From Anastrepha obliqua (Eukaryota > Arthropoda > Insecta > Diptera > Tephritidae), in contig NC_072892.1 in the NCBI RefSeq assembly GCF_027943255.1, positions 32,511,792 through 32,575,791 of the forward strand: 64,000 bases of DNA, written 5' to 3'. Below the pieces are notes generated by a model that was given only the letters and a program-made list of their open reading frames with translations, was not told where the DNA came from and made no database searches. A program made the translations under genes and the position numbers. This document shows positions 45,594 to 58,612 of the stretch, piece by piece. Position 1 is the stretch's first letter. Every line of letters starts with the position of its first letter.

Positions 45594-48264
45594 ACCATAC
45601 AAAAGGTAAAAATCATGCCAAAGCTTTGATTCCGCAAACTTTAGTGAGGCAATTCAAAACACGCTTTAACCTTCTCAGTCATCACGTCACAATAGTCGCA
45701 GACTTTCTTGGTTGCCTATAAGAATTTTTAATTAAGTTTTATTTTTCCATTTTCAACATTCACCCCTTCACAATTTCAGTGAATTGGTTAATCGCATTCA
45801 TTAGTGCATTTAAAATGTGTAATTCCATATAAGTAAAAAGTATTTCCTCCAAAGCATTAAACAAATAATAAGTGGGTTACCTATTGGTTACGCCTCTGTA
45901 ATTTGTGATAATTACACGATTGTGCGAGGTCACCACGGCCAGCCGAGAGTTTAAATCATTTTCGCTTTTTATTTCTCAGTTTCACGCTTTTTAAATAAAT
46001 TTGTATGCACACACACACACACTCACATACATGCGTATATATGAAATATGTTGTTGTATGTAGCTGTGTGCATTCATAAGCAATTTTTCGTGTTGGACCT
46101 TGTGCGAACTTTGCGGTGCGCGGCCAAATCGAAGGAGTTGAATGGTGAAGTAATTGAACGGACAGGTAAAATGGACGGACAAATGAGGCGACAGCCAGAC
46201 AAGCGGCGGCAGAAAGCGAAAAAAGTGGTTAAGCGGTAGCTAGCACACGCACACACATGTACAGGTGTGTGTACTCATATATTGACGTGTTGCTCTTAAT
46301 GGCCTGCAACGCGTCCCAGGCCAATTACAAGCGTTGCACTTGTGCGTGAAGGTGTGAAAATTGATATAAAATTTAAGAGGATGCAGCAATAAGAAAGTGA
46401 AAAATTTATGAACTTCAATGAAATTAGCTACCGCGATTGTTGGTGCGAGTACTGATGCTGGTGCTGGTGGAGTTGGCTCTTTCACCGTTTTCAGGCGTGC
46501 AGAGAGGCGGCAGACCGGCTGGCGGGCAAAGTCAAGTCGAGCGGCAAAAGTCGAAAATTACAAGCGAGCGTACGACAAAAGTTTTTAATTAAGTTGTAAG
46601 ACACTTGTGGCACTAATTGGACATCGTGGTGTGAAAGAGGTTTGCGTGATGTGGCAGGTTTCTGAAGTTTCCAAATTTTTATTTTTAAGAAGTATTTTTT
46701 TTGGCTTAACTTTGCAAGGGCTGGAGATTCAAGTAAATTGAGTGAAATTTATTAGTACTACAGGCAAAAAAGTAGAGGTGCATATTCAGCTTCACATTTT
46801 TAAAGAAATCAGAAATAATTTTATTTTTGAAAACGTTATTTTTTTGCGTGGTTCGCAGGTATTCCCGTAAAATTTAATGAAAAACATGTTTCCTAAAATC
46901 AAATTCAATTTCCGCTTTCCGGTGGCTTGTTATGTGAAGATTTCTGAAAAGCGACGTAAATAATTTTGTTTCTATTTTTTCAGAATTCGTTCTTTTACTG
47001 TTTTTAGGCTTTGTATATTTGAGTGTTCACTAGGGGGATCAGATAATGTTCAATAGTTTCTTTAAGAGTGATCTGCTACACGTCAACGATAGATTTTTTC
47101 ACCATAGAAATTCTTTTTGCAGTGCACTTAGGTTAACTGAACTGGAATTTTAGAAAGAGTAGGCGCAGAGCCAATGCCGTATCTCACACACTGGCAATGA
47201 GTCGCGAGCTCGAAATAAATCAAAATGCAACTGGTTTTCTTCGATGCGAAATGAAAAAATGTTCTCCCATTTGATAAGGCAGAAGGTTTATTTACTGAAA
47301 GCTTTGCGGCATTTATCTTTGCGTAGGGTTCCATATTTAGAAATTCTTAATAATCTTAAAAATATCTTTTCGTATAATTTTTTTTCAATAATTTTCATAT
47401 TATTTTTTTATAATTTTCAGACTTAAATTTATTTTGCACAAATTAAAAATGTAGAAAAAGAAAAAAGTAATATAACAAAACCGTGATTCGGACGAGCAAA
47501 TTAAACAAATTAAATTAAACACTGCGTTTTCCACTTTCCACCTCAAGCCCATTCCAAAAACAAAAAAACTTACATAAACAGCAAACCATCAGCTTCCAAT
47601 TGTTTACTTTGCTATGCCACTAATTTTATAATTTTTTCAAAAATTTGTTCAGCGCAAATTTTATAATTTTACATTTTTCCGACAACTCTATTAACAGCAG
47701 CCGCTTTGGCGGCATTAAAAGCAGCAGGAAGTGTGAAATTAACACCATGCATTGAAACCAACTACAACAGAAACAAAAACTATACAGGCAGTAAAACAAG
47801 CAGTCAGCCAATGCATAGTTTGTAAATTTCATATTTTATGCGTTTCGCTGGGGCTCTGGTGACAGTTGACTTGCTGGGAAGCGGTCAAGATAGGCGGGCG
47901 GTCAACTAGCAAGTAATTTAAAATGTCGATAGTGGAGAAAAGCATTTTTATTTATTTTTAGTTTCATTTGTAGTCTGTTAAATATGTTTTATAAAATATA
48001 TATGAAAAAAAAAAATTTATTGTAATCTCCTTAATTGAAATGTTGCATATTTTGTCATTTCCAATTACAGGTTTAAATATGAAAATATAAGTTTTTGCAG
48101 TTGAAACAATTTTCAGTTCATAAAACACGGCGTTTCGTTAAAATAACGTGGCGAATTTCATGCCTTGGTTATAATATAATATGACTGTTTGATTAATTTT
48201 CATATTTTTAATTGACATTCCGGTCAAAACGCGTTAGTTAATGTGTTGTTAAATGTCTTAGTTT
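45594..48264. other. No recognised gene
   Basis: Contains a (CA)n run at 46008-46023. No supported ORF or repeat terminus was found. Confidence 0.35.
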
Positions 48265-49680
48265 CATAATTTGTGCTTTAAAATTTAACTTACAAAAAAA
48301 AAAGAAATTAATAATAAAATTTGTTTTCCACAAGTTGGCAACACTGTAATTTTCGTTTCATAGTTTGTCTCAGTTTCATAAGATTTTCTTTAACATTTAA
48401 CTCGGAAAAAATTAGTAATTAAATTAATAATTTTTTTTTTAAAGGTTGCCACACTATGTCTTTAGTGTCATAACTTGTCTTTGGTTTTTCCTTGAATATT
48501 TAACTTAAATTTTGTCCTTCAAAAAGATGGCAACACTGCATTTTTGGTTTCATAATTTCCCCTTTAACATTTAACCTAAACCTTTTTTTCCAAAAAGGTG
48601 GCAACACTTAACACGACACAGCTTAATAATTCATTCAATTTAAAATTAATATTTTCTTTAAGGGGGTGACACCACTGTGTGTTTAGTTTTTTAAGTTATT
48701 TTAGTTTTATAATTTATTTAAGTTTCATAATTTATGCTTCAACACTTAACTTTAAAAGACCTTTGCTTTTTCAAAAGTTGGCAACACTCTGTTTTTAGTT
48801 TCAAATTTGTCATTGTCTCAGAATTTGTCCTGTAATATTTAACTTTAAAACAATTTTTTTTCAAAGAGGTGGCAACCCTGCTCACCTATTTTTCCGGATT
48901 AAACTTCTTACTTGTTATGTTGAATTAAAATGTGCTATTTGGTTCATTGTTTTTTTTTAGGATATGTAGCAACCTTTTTCAGGGAAATGTTTGGGTTAAA
49001 AAATTTCTCAAACAGCTTTCGTTTTTTTATTATACCTATATCGTATTTTAATACTTTAGTGAAATATCATGTTTTATGAAAGGACTTAGCACTACGACCT
49101 CCAAGACCTATTGCGCTCATATTTAATCAACTTAATTATTTTAGAAAGATGGCAACCGCATTTAAGATATTGCCGAAATGAAATGATTTTACATAATATT
49201 TGTTTGTAATATTTAAATTAACTTACGTATTTAATTAATTGTTACTTCCAGAATGGTGGTAACCATTTTTAAAAGTTTGTTGAAATAAAACTTTCTCAAT
49301 CTGATATTGGTTATTAGCATTATCGGAAAATTTAACAAATACATATTTTTTTCTTTCAATTTTTATCTAAATTCCTTTTTTTTTAATTTCTAAAATTCTT
49401 TTCCACATATCTTTTTAATTTTTAATATTTTTTTAATATTTTTTTTATTTACATTTTTTTTTTAATTCTTAATATTTTTTGTTTGTTTTTAATTTTTTGC
49501 TTATTCAATTTTTTTCTTGTGTGTTTTTGGGTAAGGTGGCAATAGCTCAAGCTATTTCGGTATTAAAGTTTTCTTAAATACCTTTAGTTTGGTACCCAGT
49601 TTGTTAAATTTAAAGTAACTTTAATATGTATATATATATATTATTTTCAAGATTGTGGCAACTCTGCTCAAAAATATGCC
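48265..49680. repeat. Degenerate repeat field with TGGCAACACT words
   Basis: The word T(T/G)GCAAC(A/C)C(T) or a close variant occurs about every 70-200 bp: near 48337, 48446, 48528, 48600, 48778, 48871, 49149, 49257, 49535 and 49660. Between the copies, phrases such as GTTTCATAATTTGTC and TTAACATTTAACTT recur. The array is too diverged to give a clean unit. It is AT-rich and non-coding. The same kind of word occurs in the repeat at 5985-6565. Confidence 0.6.
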
Positions 49681-52064
49681 TGATTTAAGGTTTTCTGCTT
49701 TCATCTGATATTTATAGTTCTTCCCGGCATAAAATCTAGTATCTCTAATTCTCTCCACGAATTCGATTTCGGAAACCAGCTGCATATTCGAACTCATATT
49801 CGAAATTACAACTCAATCAACTGACAACTACTCGAATTTTGCGACTGTTTAAACAAACGCAGGCTGAATTTTTATTTACAAACTTCCTTGACTTAATTTG
49901 TTTCCCAGTTGGCCTATTTTCCATATTTGCCACTTTATTGCGCCACTGAAACCCCCGTCGCTTCCAGTCTCCGTAAATCTGCATTGGAAACTACATTCAC
50001 TAATAACGCATTTATTTGTCCCACTTTTTTACTAACTACAGACTTGCAAGCCTAATTTCCCTGATTCTAAATCACTTTAAAATCCATTTAAATGTCAAAT
50101 TCAACTTAACAGCTGCCGCAGCAAAAGCATTCGACTTGATTTAAGACTGAATTTCTGCAAATCGCCCATATTTTGCATTTAACTGCTTGTAATCGTATCT
50201 TTTTCCATGCGCAGACACAAGTGCGTCTGCTTTGACTCCAAGCAGCAACGAATAAATTACAGCAATAAAAAATGCAAAGAAAAAATTTCTGCTTAAGCAT
50301 TAAGCATCACACGACCGCACAGTGGGAGTTTTTGCTCGATGCGTGTCGTCAACTAGTCTCTGACGGACGGTTTTTCATTTTTCATGTGTGGTGGTGTAAA
50401 TGAATTGTCTGTGTTTGAGTTGGTGGCTTGGCTATATCGCCGGGTATATTGACTGATGTATGCGGGTATGAACGCTTATGTATTTATGTGTGTTTAATTG
50501 CTTGCATACTTTTTTCCACATATGTGAATGCACATCAGAGACTACCAGTCGATCACTACAGTCTTCTATCTAATTTGAGTGGTTTTTGCTCCCAATTGAC
50601 AAAGGCTACCAAGCACGAGAGCGTTCATTTCGTTTGAAGAGATATAAACTTGTAAGGGGGTAAATGTTGGGAACACAGCAAGAAAAACAATGACCGATTT
50701 CGGTGAAGACGACTGCTATTGACAGAATTTAAAACCTCGGCGTCGAGTTCCAGCACTCAAAAGAACTTAGGTTTGGAAAACTTACCATTTCTTCCTTTCT
50801 ACGTTTTTTAATGCTCTTAATCAATTTTTAATTTTAAGTAATTTTTAAATATTTTAAGCAATTTTTAAATATTAGTTTTGAATTGATTAAACTCTTTCAA
50901 AATTTTGATAATGCCAATTTTAGATGTTCTGAAGAAAATTTGTTGATGACTGTTTTGCGGGGCGTATGAGTAACTAAAAATGTATCAGTAGGTCAGATTT
51001 GTTATTATTTGAGATGATCTGCTTAATATCACTCTGTCATTACAATTAAGCAACGTGATTTTAAATGTAGTAAATTTTTAGTAATTGCTGCATAAAATGT
51101 TGCGTGCCTCGGCATACATACTTACACTCGCACATAGGTACATTTATTTATTTCAATTGGCATCTTATTTGGTTAATTTTTCCACAGCTTTTATTAAATG
51201 TTGAAAAAATAAAATTTATTGGAAATTTTTTAGCAATTTTAAATATTTTTCATTCAACAGCAAATTTGAAAATACAAAGTAGTTTCAAAGTAGCGCAAAA
51301 TGGTGATTATCATTCGTGTCAGAGCTAAATTATACTTACTAATGCGTAGACCATTGCATTGGCTAGGCAAATTTGTGTGTTAATGCATTCATATTTTTCG
51401 ATTTAAGAAATTTACAGTTTCATGCAAAATTAAGATAATTTTTATTTCATGAAACAGTGTTGCATGTTACTTATTTTTGCACATGTTTTATTGCTTGACA
51501 GTTTCCATATGATACCAATTTTATAGGTTCGACCTGGTAGTGCGAATCTGGTTGTTTTCTTGAAAACGCTTGGGTTACTCACCTTGCGGCTACAGTCCAG
51601 GGTAGATCATTGCCTCGTCTACAATACGCCTCCATTCTTGTCGACAGTACGCTTTCGTTCTATGTTGTGAGATTTTCATCTTTCCTACCTCGTCTTCTAC
51701 GTCTTGCAAGCAGCCTTGCTTGGGTTACTCAAAGAGGCCTAAATGCCTTAAACATTCATTTCCATACGTTTCTTATAATCAATTATGAGCTTCAATAAAG
51801 GCCTTTCGAAGTTTCATGTGACATTTCAAAACAATTTGTTGCTCTATTGAGCCATTTCGTATTACATTTCTCCGTTGAAACCGAAAATGACTCTAATGAT
51901 TCTCGAAAAAGATTATTCGAATGATAATTCCGTTGAATCCATTTTGAATACAAAATTTAATATAAACTCGTTGTTGCAAATTCAAATTCATTTTGAAAAC
52001 AGTAAAAAATTGAAAACACGTGCAGAAGGAGGTTTACTAAAGACGGCGTAACTTACGCAAATGT
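49681..52064. other. No recognised gene
   Basis: No ORF or repeat terminus could be supported. AT-rich parts alternate with less AT-rich ones. Confidence 0.35.
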
Positions 52065-52490
52065 CTAGCTCCTTCTTCTTGATTGGCGCGGTAACCGCTT
52101 ATGCCATGTTGGTCGAGTTTCATAAAGCGCGCCAGTCATTTATTTATCGTGCTAACCGGCGCCAGTTGAGCCCACCAAGTGAAGCCAAGTTCTTCTCCAC
52201 CTAATCTTTCCAATGCAGAGGAGGCCTTCCACTTCTTCTGCTACCACCAGCTGGTACCGCATCGAATACTTTCAGAGCCGGGGCTTTTGTATCCATTCGA
52301 ACACATGACCTAGCCAATGTAGCCGCTGGAACTTTATTCGCTGCGCTATGTCTATGTCGTCGTAAAGCTCATACAGCTCATTGTTCCATCCTCCCGAGAT
52401 ATTCGCTGTCGCCAACGTGCACAAGTCCAAAACTCTTCCGCATAATCTTTCTCTCAAACACTCTAAGGGACGCCTCATTGAATACTGTCA
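52065..52490 (-). pseudogene. RTE-like non-LTR retrotransposon 3' end relic
   Basis: On the minus strand: WNNELYELYDDIDIAQRIKF, then QRLHWLGHVFEW (the RLRWLGHVxRM box after the RT thumb), then KVFDAVPAGGSRRSGRPPLH, W-x-D, and in the next frame VEKNLASLGGLNWRRLA and WRALYETRPTWHKRLPRQSR. This is the C-terminus of the dipteran 'endonuclease-reverse transcriptase' type. The lower boundary is near 52065, close to the end of the ORF, so it is a 5'-truncated copy. One frameshift near 52200. Confidence 0.8.
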
Positions 52491-55400
52491 TCGTCCAAGC
52501 TTTAGCACTTTACGTTGCCATAGAAATGTCAGGAAATGGCGACCCAATTTTGTTAGAAATATTAATCGCATATGTGGCAACCTTACAAATAAAAAAAACA
52601 GAACTCAAATCAGTTGACTTAGAGCGTCACCTGGCGGTTGTTCCGGGATATTTTTGATCCAGGTGGTATATGACTCCTATCCCTCGTCACTTCTTGAGTG
52701 CTTTCGGAGCCGTTTTAAAATTTCACTTCGAGACTCCTCTTAGCCTTTTAAAACAGCCCATCTTGAAGGGTTACGGCGAGGTGAGATTTTTGGATACAGA
52801 ATTCATCTTATCCAAGCAAGCGTTCTTTAAATTATGCTCTCAATAAGGATGTTTTTTCAATTCTACATTTTCATTTCACCTGGCAATCTTATCAGCCTGG
52901 CATTGCTGTTTTTAAATACTGGATCTGCTGACATAAAATACACTCACATGTGGCTCGCTTTGCAGTTAACTTTAGAAAGCAAAGATACTACTTGAATGCA
53001 GAAGTGATATCTAAAACTTAGTTACATAAATTAAAATTTTTTAAATTCCTAAAATTTCTAAAACTTTTGTAAACTCACACAGTTGTAAAAACGCATTGTT
53101 GCATGATTCTATAAGCAAATGTGTGACTACCGCTACGCAACTGCCTTCACTTCAAAGCGAACAAATTAACGTAAAGACTGCTTGTGTCAATAGCTCAAAC
53201 AATCGTCGGGCAATCACTTGGGCAATCAGTGAGTGCGGCACAGAGGGCCCATGAATTACATACAACAATGAGGCAACAAGCAATGTGCAACAAAGCGTTT
53301 GAATCCGAAATTGCATGAATTGAATGAAAATGAAGTGACTGAGGAAGTAGCCGTTAGAGTTGTTATATTTTTAGCTTTTTTTTGGTTTTTTTTTTTTATT
53401 AACTAAATTATGCCCTTACAAAGCCCAGTAATGCATTCGTAATGTTGTTGTCTCCGCCGCTATTCACCCACTCCACGCTTTGTCAGCAGCGACACCAGCT
53501 CTTGGGCGTTGTTGCTGAACTCAATTGGGTTCACTTCCTACTTTGCGTAGTTGGTGTCAAAGTTTCAAAGTGTTTCCAGCCAGTTATTCACAAACTTCCC
53601 GCTGCACGCATCAAAGTCGCCACTTAAGCAACTGAACGATATTCAAATGAAGCGAAGCTGACAAGCAGCTACTGGGAATTATTGCACATACAGGCAGCAA
53701 AATTATTATCAGAGATGCAGCGGTGCGCTTCAGTTCTTTAGGGCAGGCGTACTCTTTACAATGAAATGACTTCGTTCGCGCTCTCCTCCTTCAGTGCTCA
53801 GTTTACCGCGTTTGTTTGGCATATCAGCGGAAGTGATCTCGCACAGTAATTTTTCCAGTGAAAATGCGACTTTATCAGCGCATATCGCGATTGCCTGTCC
53901 ACTGACGGCTGGCTACTGGCGGCTCATTGCCAACCCAAACATTGCTGTTGTCCTTGTTGTCTTTGCTCTGCTACTGGGCAATTAAAATTACTACACGCTT
54001 AAGACACACACGCCGCTTTTTAACAGCCCACGGCTGTGCTGGCGTAGGTAGTGCAAAAGGAGCTGTGCACTTTAGCTGACGTTGCCAAACGAGCGCAAAA
54101 AAATTTAGTGTGACGTCGTCTGCTTTGCAGTGGTCGTGTGCCGCACCTTGTCATCGAACTATCCGTTCAATTTTTAGTATCTTCAGTGTCCAATGACCAT
54201 TACGCCGACTGTACCACGGCAGCGGCGGGCGTCAGTGTTGGGGTAGTAGTTAAATTTTTAAGCGCGCCGCCTGCTGCATATCAAAGTGGCTGTAAGCGCG
54301 CAAGCGTACCACCAATTACCAGCGCGGCCTACGTGTTGCGCATACTAAGTGCAAGTAGAAGAAAGAAGAAGCAGCAGAATAGAAGCAATAAAGATGCAGC
54401 AATGTTTCGAGCTCAAATTTCAACTACTTTCGATAAAGTCAGTAGATTGTGCGCGCGCGAATTGTGGCGCGCGCGTTCACTTGATAATAGGCGCACAAGT
54501 TGTTGATGAAGCCCGTGGCCAGCGCTGCTTTTTAATGCCTTTCTAATAGATGCAAATGTCTTTGCAATTTGTAAGCAAAATCAATTTTTTATTGCACGCA
54601 CACTTTGCGATTTCTGCGCCATTAGAAAATAGAGAGAGAAAAGGCGTAAAAGTGGACAAAATTGTAGGCAATTTCGTTTACAGCAAAAATTGCGTATGCA
54701 GAAATAAAAATCCGCAGAAGTTTAAGTTCGAAAAAATCCAACAATGTTTGCCACTAATTTACAGCATTTAAGAAATGTCATAAACTTTGTTGTTTTCATT
54801 GTAAATATGTCATCGAGTTGCGCGCCTGTATGCGCGCAGTGGCTGGTTGTAATTTTCCAGTCGGCTGATAAATGCGGAAAATTGCTTTGACCGCTCGCCA
54901 AATGCAATGAAGTGATTTTCAATTCGCATTTATGGCTTACTCAACACTTTGCTCATTTAATTGAGGCATTTAACAGACATTCAAATAAAAGGCGAGCGCA
55001 AAATTGGCGCAAACGGGTGATTAGTTTTTTGGTATTTATTACAAAATATTTATTACAAACATTTTTTGGTTGGTGTTAAGCGAAATATTACGCGTACGTT
55101 GTATTTGTATTGATAAGAAACAGTTCCTCTTAAAAAAGCAGGTTAATGTGAAAATGCAGAAATTGCAATAGAAGAGTTTTAAGAAAAATTGCATTTGTAT
55201 TTCTATTTTTAATGCCAACTTAAATTACACGCAGTTACTGAATGAATGGAATTGCCTGCTTATGAGATTTTACCTGCAAGACTAGCATAAAAATATTTTC
55301 TTAAAAAATGGTACCTTGTTAAAAAAGTTAATTCGCTACTTTAAAATTGCAGCACAAGAAAATGAGTTTCATTTATTTTTCAAAAGTAGCGCTTTCGAGT

Positions 55401-56899
55401 TATAGCCCAAAAATATGTTTTCTGCGCCTTTTTGCAGTTATGTTGTGCTCTTTTACAAACTACCAGCATCTGCTGCCATGAAAAGTCTGCGACATTTAAC
55501 AAAAATATTTTTTTCCCCCATATCAAAAGTATTGCATAGGGACTTCCTGACCACCTGCTGTGCCGTTCATTGCATACCAAACGGCAATTAAGTGGCGCCT
55601 TTAACAGTTGTTCGATGCGGCTAACATACCGCTATTAAAAAAAAACAACAAACAACAACCACAAAAAACTTAAAATTGTCGGCAATAAAAAATAAGCAGC
55701 AAATTAAGTTGCAGCTTTCTGCAAGCATAACCTGTTGCACAATACACACATACATAATATACATACATACACACACACAAATGCACGCCCGTTTCAGTAC
55801 CAAATGGCAATGCCTCAATGAATGTCAACGTGGGTGACTGGTGACACTGATTTCCAGCGCTCAATCACTGTCAGCTGGCCGAACGCGAACACTGCAAATA
55901 GCGGCAAAGGCGCGCGATAACATAACGATGTGGATACATACATACATACATATACACATATGCATAAGCGCTCACACATAACTCCAGTATGCGAGTGGCG
56001 GTGAAAGAGGATTGAGTGGAGCAACGCATTAGCAACCGGGTGGGTATTTTCCCCTTGGGATTGCAAGCAAATATTCATACCGTGGAACTTTTTTAACACA
56101 TACGTGCGTATGTATGTGTGCATGCATGTCTCTTTATAGGAGTGTACACTGGATATTGTCTGCGAACACGCCGCAGTGTGATTACGCACAGCAATAAAAA
56201 GAAGAGAAGACAAAAAAACAAAAAAAAAAAGAGAAGAAAAGTGTCGCCGCTAACGTGTAGGATATCACGAATTTTGTAGGTCACTGTGTCCGCGCGGCAA
56301 TAAATCGCGTATATGGGCGCATACGCACATACATACAAACATACTTTGATATTCGCAAGTGTTGCTGCACTTTTGGTGATTCATTGAACTCGCAGACGTA
56401 TTATTTACTGCCTGGTATTTATGGCTAATAAAATCGCCAATAAAATGTCGAATTACCGTACAATTTTTATTGATATCACTAAATGTGCCATGCGGTGGTG
56501 AAGTTTCGGTGGGTGTGTTCTATGGTCTAGGTTCTCCGCCCGCCATGTGGTCAAGTTTAAAGTTTACTTAACACCCAGTTCTCAATTATTTATCAGCAAT
56601 GTCAAGTTGAGCTCAAGGTTGAAGTGTGAATGAGTTACGAGTTTAGTTTGCCGATTTGCTGGGCGTTGACAAAATATTTGAGTTAAAAATGCAGTCAGAG
56701 AATATGAGAATATGACTGGGATTGTGGCTCAGTTAATTTTTTTAAATTTTGTTTTTATTAAATTTGTTATTTATATATATATGTATATACATATATGCAT
56801 ATAACTTCCTTTAACTTGGGTTGGACCGTAGGACCAGAATAAAAGTATTCAAGTAATTTCGATTGTTAGCAAGTTTTTTTTAAAGAACTCCAGTTTGTA
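52491..56899. other. Long stretch without recognised gene
   Basis: The part 53420-54530 is less AT-rich than most of the window and contains overlapping short ORFs with no recognisable family. It could be a regulatory block of the host gene. The remainder is AT-rich with CATA/CACA microsatellites (55744-55780, 55935-55960). TA at 56898-56899 is the target duplication of the next mariner. Confidence 0.35.
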
Positions 56900-58212
56900 C
56901 AGGGTGGCTGATGAATTTTGCTACATTAAGAAACTCAAATAACTTTTTTTTTAGTGCATGGAATTCATTTATTTTTTTTTCAAGTTGAAGGTCATTAAAT
57001 TTTATTAAATGTAGCTTAACTAGTTTTAAAAATAATTGAATTTAAATGCCCCCCATGCTCGTTGACACAAGTGCGGCATCTTAGTAAAAAGTTGTTCATT
57101 GCTGCTTTGAGAGTTGCGACAGGAATAGCCGCAATTGTTGTCCGAATGGATTGTTTTAGTTCATCCAAATTTGTTGGCTTTGTTTTATAAACTTCTTGTT
57201 TACATAAACCCCACAAGAAAAAGTCAGGTGAAGTAAGGTCAGGCGACCTGGGGGGCCAACGAAATTCGGAGTTTCTTGAAATCAGTTTATTGGGAAATTT
57301 TCGTCGCAACTCTGTCATAACAGTCTGGGCTATGTGAGACGTTGCCCCATCTTGTTGAAACCACACAGAGTTGAAAGGAATTCTCTTTCGGCGTAGTTCT
57401 GGATAGAAAAATTCTTTCAGCATTTTCAAATAACGGTCTCCAGTAACCGTAACGGTGTGACCATTTCCTTCAAAAAAATAAGGCCCGACAATACAGCGTG
57501 AAGAAACCGCACACCACACTGTCACGCGAAGAGGATGTAATTCCGTCTCGTGGAGTATCTGTGGGTTAGAAGTACTCCATATTCGACAATTTTGTTTGTT
57601 CACATTGCCGTTTAAATCGAAATGGGCCTCATCAGACATGAAAAGGCAGTTTAACATGTTTTGGTCTTCTTCCACCATTTGCAGGATCTTCTGGCAAAAT
57701 TCCAAGCGAATCGCCAAGTCTGCTGCATTCAGTTTGTTAACCATTTGAATTTTGTAGGGAAATAAGTCTAAATCTTTGTGCATTATTGTTTGCAAAGACT
57801 GTCGGCTGACACCAAGTTGAGCAGATAAGCTTCTTGTTGAAACCCTTGAATTGCTTTGTATAGCTGCAGCTACAGCAGCGATCGTTTCCTCCGTCCGAAC
57901 TGGTGGGTTTCGATGATAAGGCCTTCTTGCGACTGTTCCTTGCTCAGCAAAATTATTCACCAGTCTCATTATGGTCCATCGGCTCGGGGGATCGCCGCCA
58001 AACATCCGCCTGTACTCTCTCTGTACCAAAACTACGGACCCCAGTGCGTGATAGCGGCGGACTATCCAAATTCTTGTTTGCGTGTCCCAGTTATCCATTA
58101 TAATAAATTTTAAAGATCAATCTGCAAATTAAAACAAAAATGGAACAGATAACTTAAAAAGAAAAAAAGTTATTCAATTTTTTTTTGGTAGCGGCTTTCA
58201 TCAGCCACCCTG
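56900..58212 (-). mobile_element. Full-length DD41D mariner (1,313 bp), uninterrupted ORF
   Basis: Inverted ends CAGGGTGGCTGATGAA at both tips are flanked by TA (56898-56899 and 58213-58214). The subterminal regions are also alignable: TGAATTTTGCTAC against TGAAAGCCGCTACC, each followed by an AATAACTTTTTTT run. One intact 360-codon transposase ORF fills the interior. Length, TIRs and an open ORF are those of a potentially autonomous element. It lies next to a decayed non-LTR relic. Confidence 0.95.
57016..58098 (-). CDS. Mariner transposase, DD41D (rosa-like), apparently intact
   Basis: A 360-residue cut-and-paste transposase of the IS630-Tc1-mariner superfamily that would act in the nucleus on its own inverted repeats. 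Residues 1-60 form the first helix-turn-helix (VQREYRRMFGGDPPSRWTIM). Residues 64-115 form the second (VSTRSLSAQLGVSRQSLQTI). The catalytic triad is complete: D156 in SDEAHF, D250 in WFQQDGATSHIA, and D292 in RSPDLTSPDFFLWG. There are 41 residues between the second and third Asp, hence DD41D. That spacing is known from the rosa group of mariners, described in tephritids. The C-terminus RCRTCVNEHGGHLNSIIF is the usual end. The length is normal (about 345-360 aa). The start at MDNWDTQTRI is the only sensible one, 114 bp from the right end. No stops or frameshifts. Subfamily placement rests on the spacing and is an inference. Confidence 0.95.
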   Translation of the reverse strand: MDNWDTQTRIWIVRRYHALGSVVLVQREYRRMFGGDPPSRWTIMRLVNNFAEQGTVARRPYHRNPPVRTEETIAAVAAAIQSNSRVSTRSLSAQLGVSRQSLQTIMHKDLDLFPYKIQMVNKLNAADLAIRLEFCQKILQMVEEDQNMLNCLFMSDEAHFDLNGNVNKQNCRIWSTSNPQILHETELHPLRVTVWCAVSSRCIVGPYFFEGNGHTVTVTGDRYLKMLKEFFYPELRRKRIPFNSVWFQQDGATSHIAQTVMTELRRKFPNKLISRNSEFRWPPRSPDLTSPDFFLWGLCKQEVYKTKPTNLDELKQSIRTTIAAIPVATLKAAMNNFLLRCRTCVNEHGGHLNSIIFKTS

Positions 58213-58600
58213 TACTTGAGTTTGATAAGTTCGCATGGTGGATGCGTCGCCAGAAAGCTTTCGGTCTTCCTCGGTTCTTAATACATTGCGGATTCCACCA
58301 TAGAGCAGCCCTGCATACTTCGCCGGCACCTTTGCGCAAACTGAATCCTATCTAGGAAAATCGTCTGTGTTTGATGATGACCTCGAATGGGAGTTCATTG
58401 GTCGAATTAAGCAACTTCTGACTTGAATTAACATAATTCCACACGATTTAAAATATTTTTGCACGTAGGCGACGAATGACGAATGTTTTCAGTCTTCGGA
58501 TAAGTACGGATGTAAGCGACTAGGATTCGCAGCCATATAGCAAAATGGCCTTCACGTGGAAACTAAAAATTGGTAGCTTAGTTTTGACTGATATAGAATT
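58213..58600 (-). pseudogene. Non-LTR RT C-terminal relic
   Basis: Minus strand: VKAILLYGCES, then a stop in place of Trp, then SLTSVLIRRLKTFVIRRLRA (the LLYGxExW box and following helices). In other frames follow LLNSTNELP and CRAALWWNPQCIKNRGRPKA, then FWRR (the ALxWNPQG...RGRPxxxWRR tail). The mariner at 56900-58212 is inserted at or beyond its 3' end. Confidence 0.7.
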
Positions 58601-58612
58601 TGAAACCTATAT

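Noticed and set aside
53442..54546. Overlapping plus-strand ORFs in a less AT-rich block, possible exon
   Set aside because: No splice-site pair, no domain and no consistent frame. Kept only as a candidate regulatory block.
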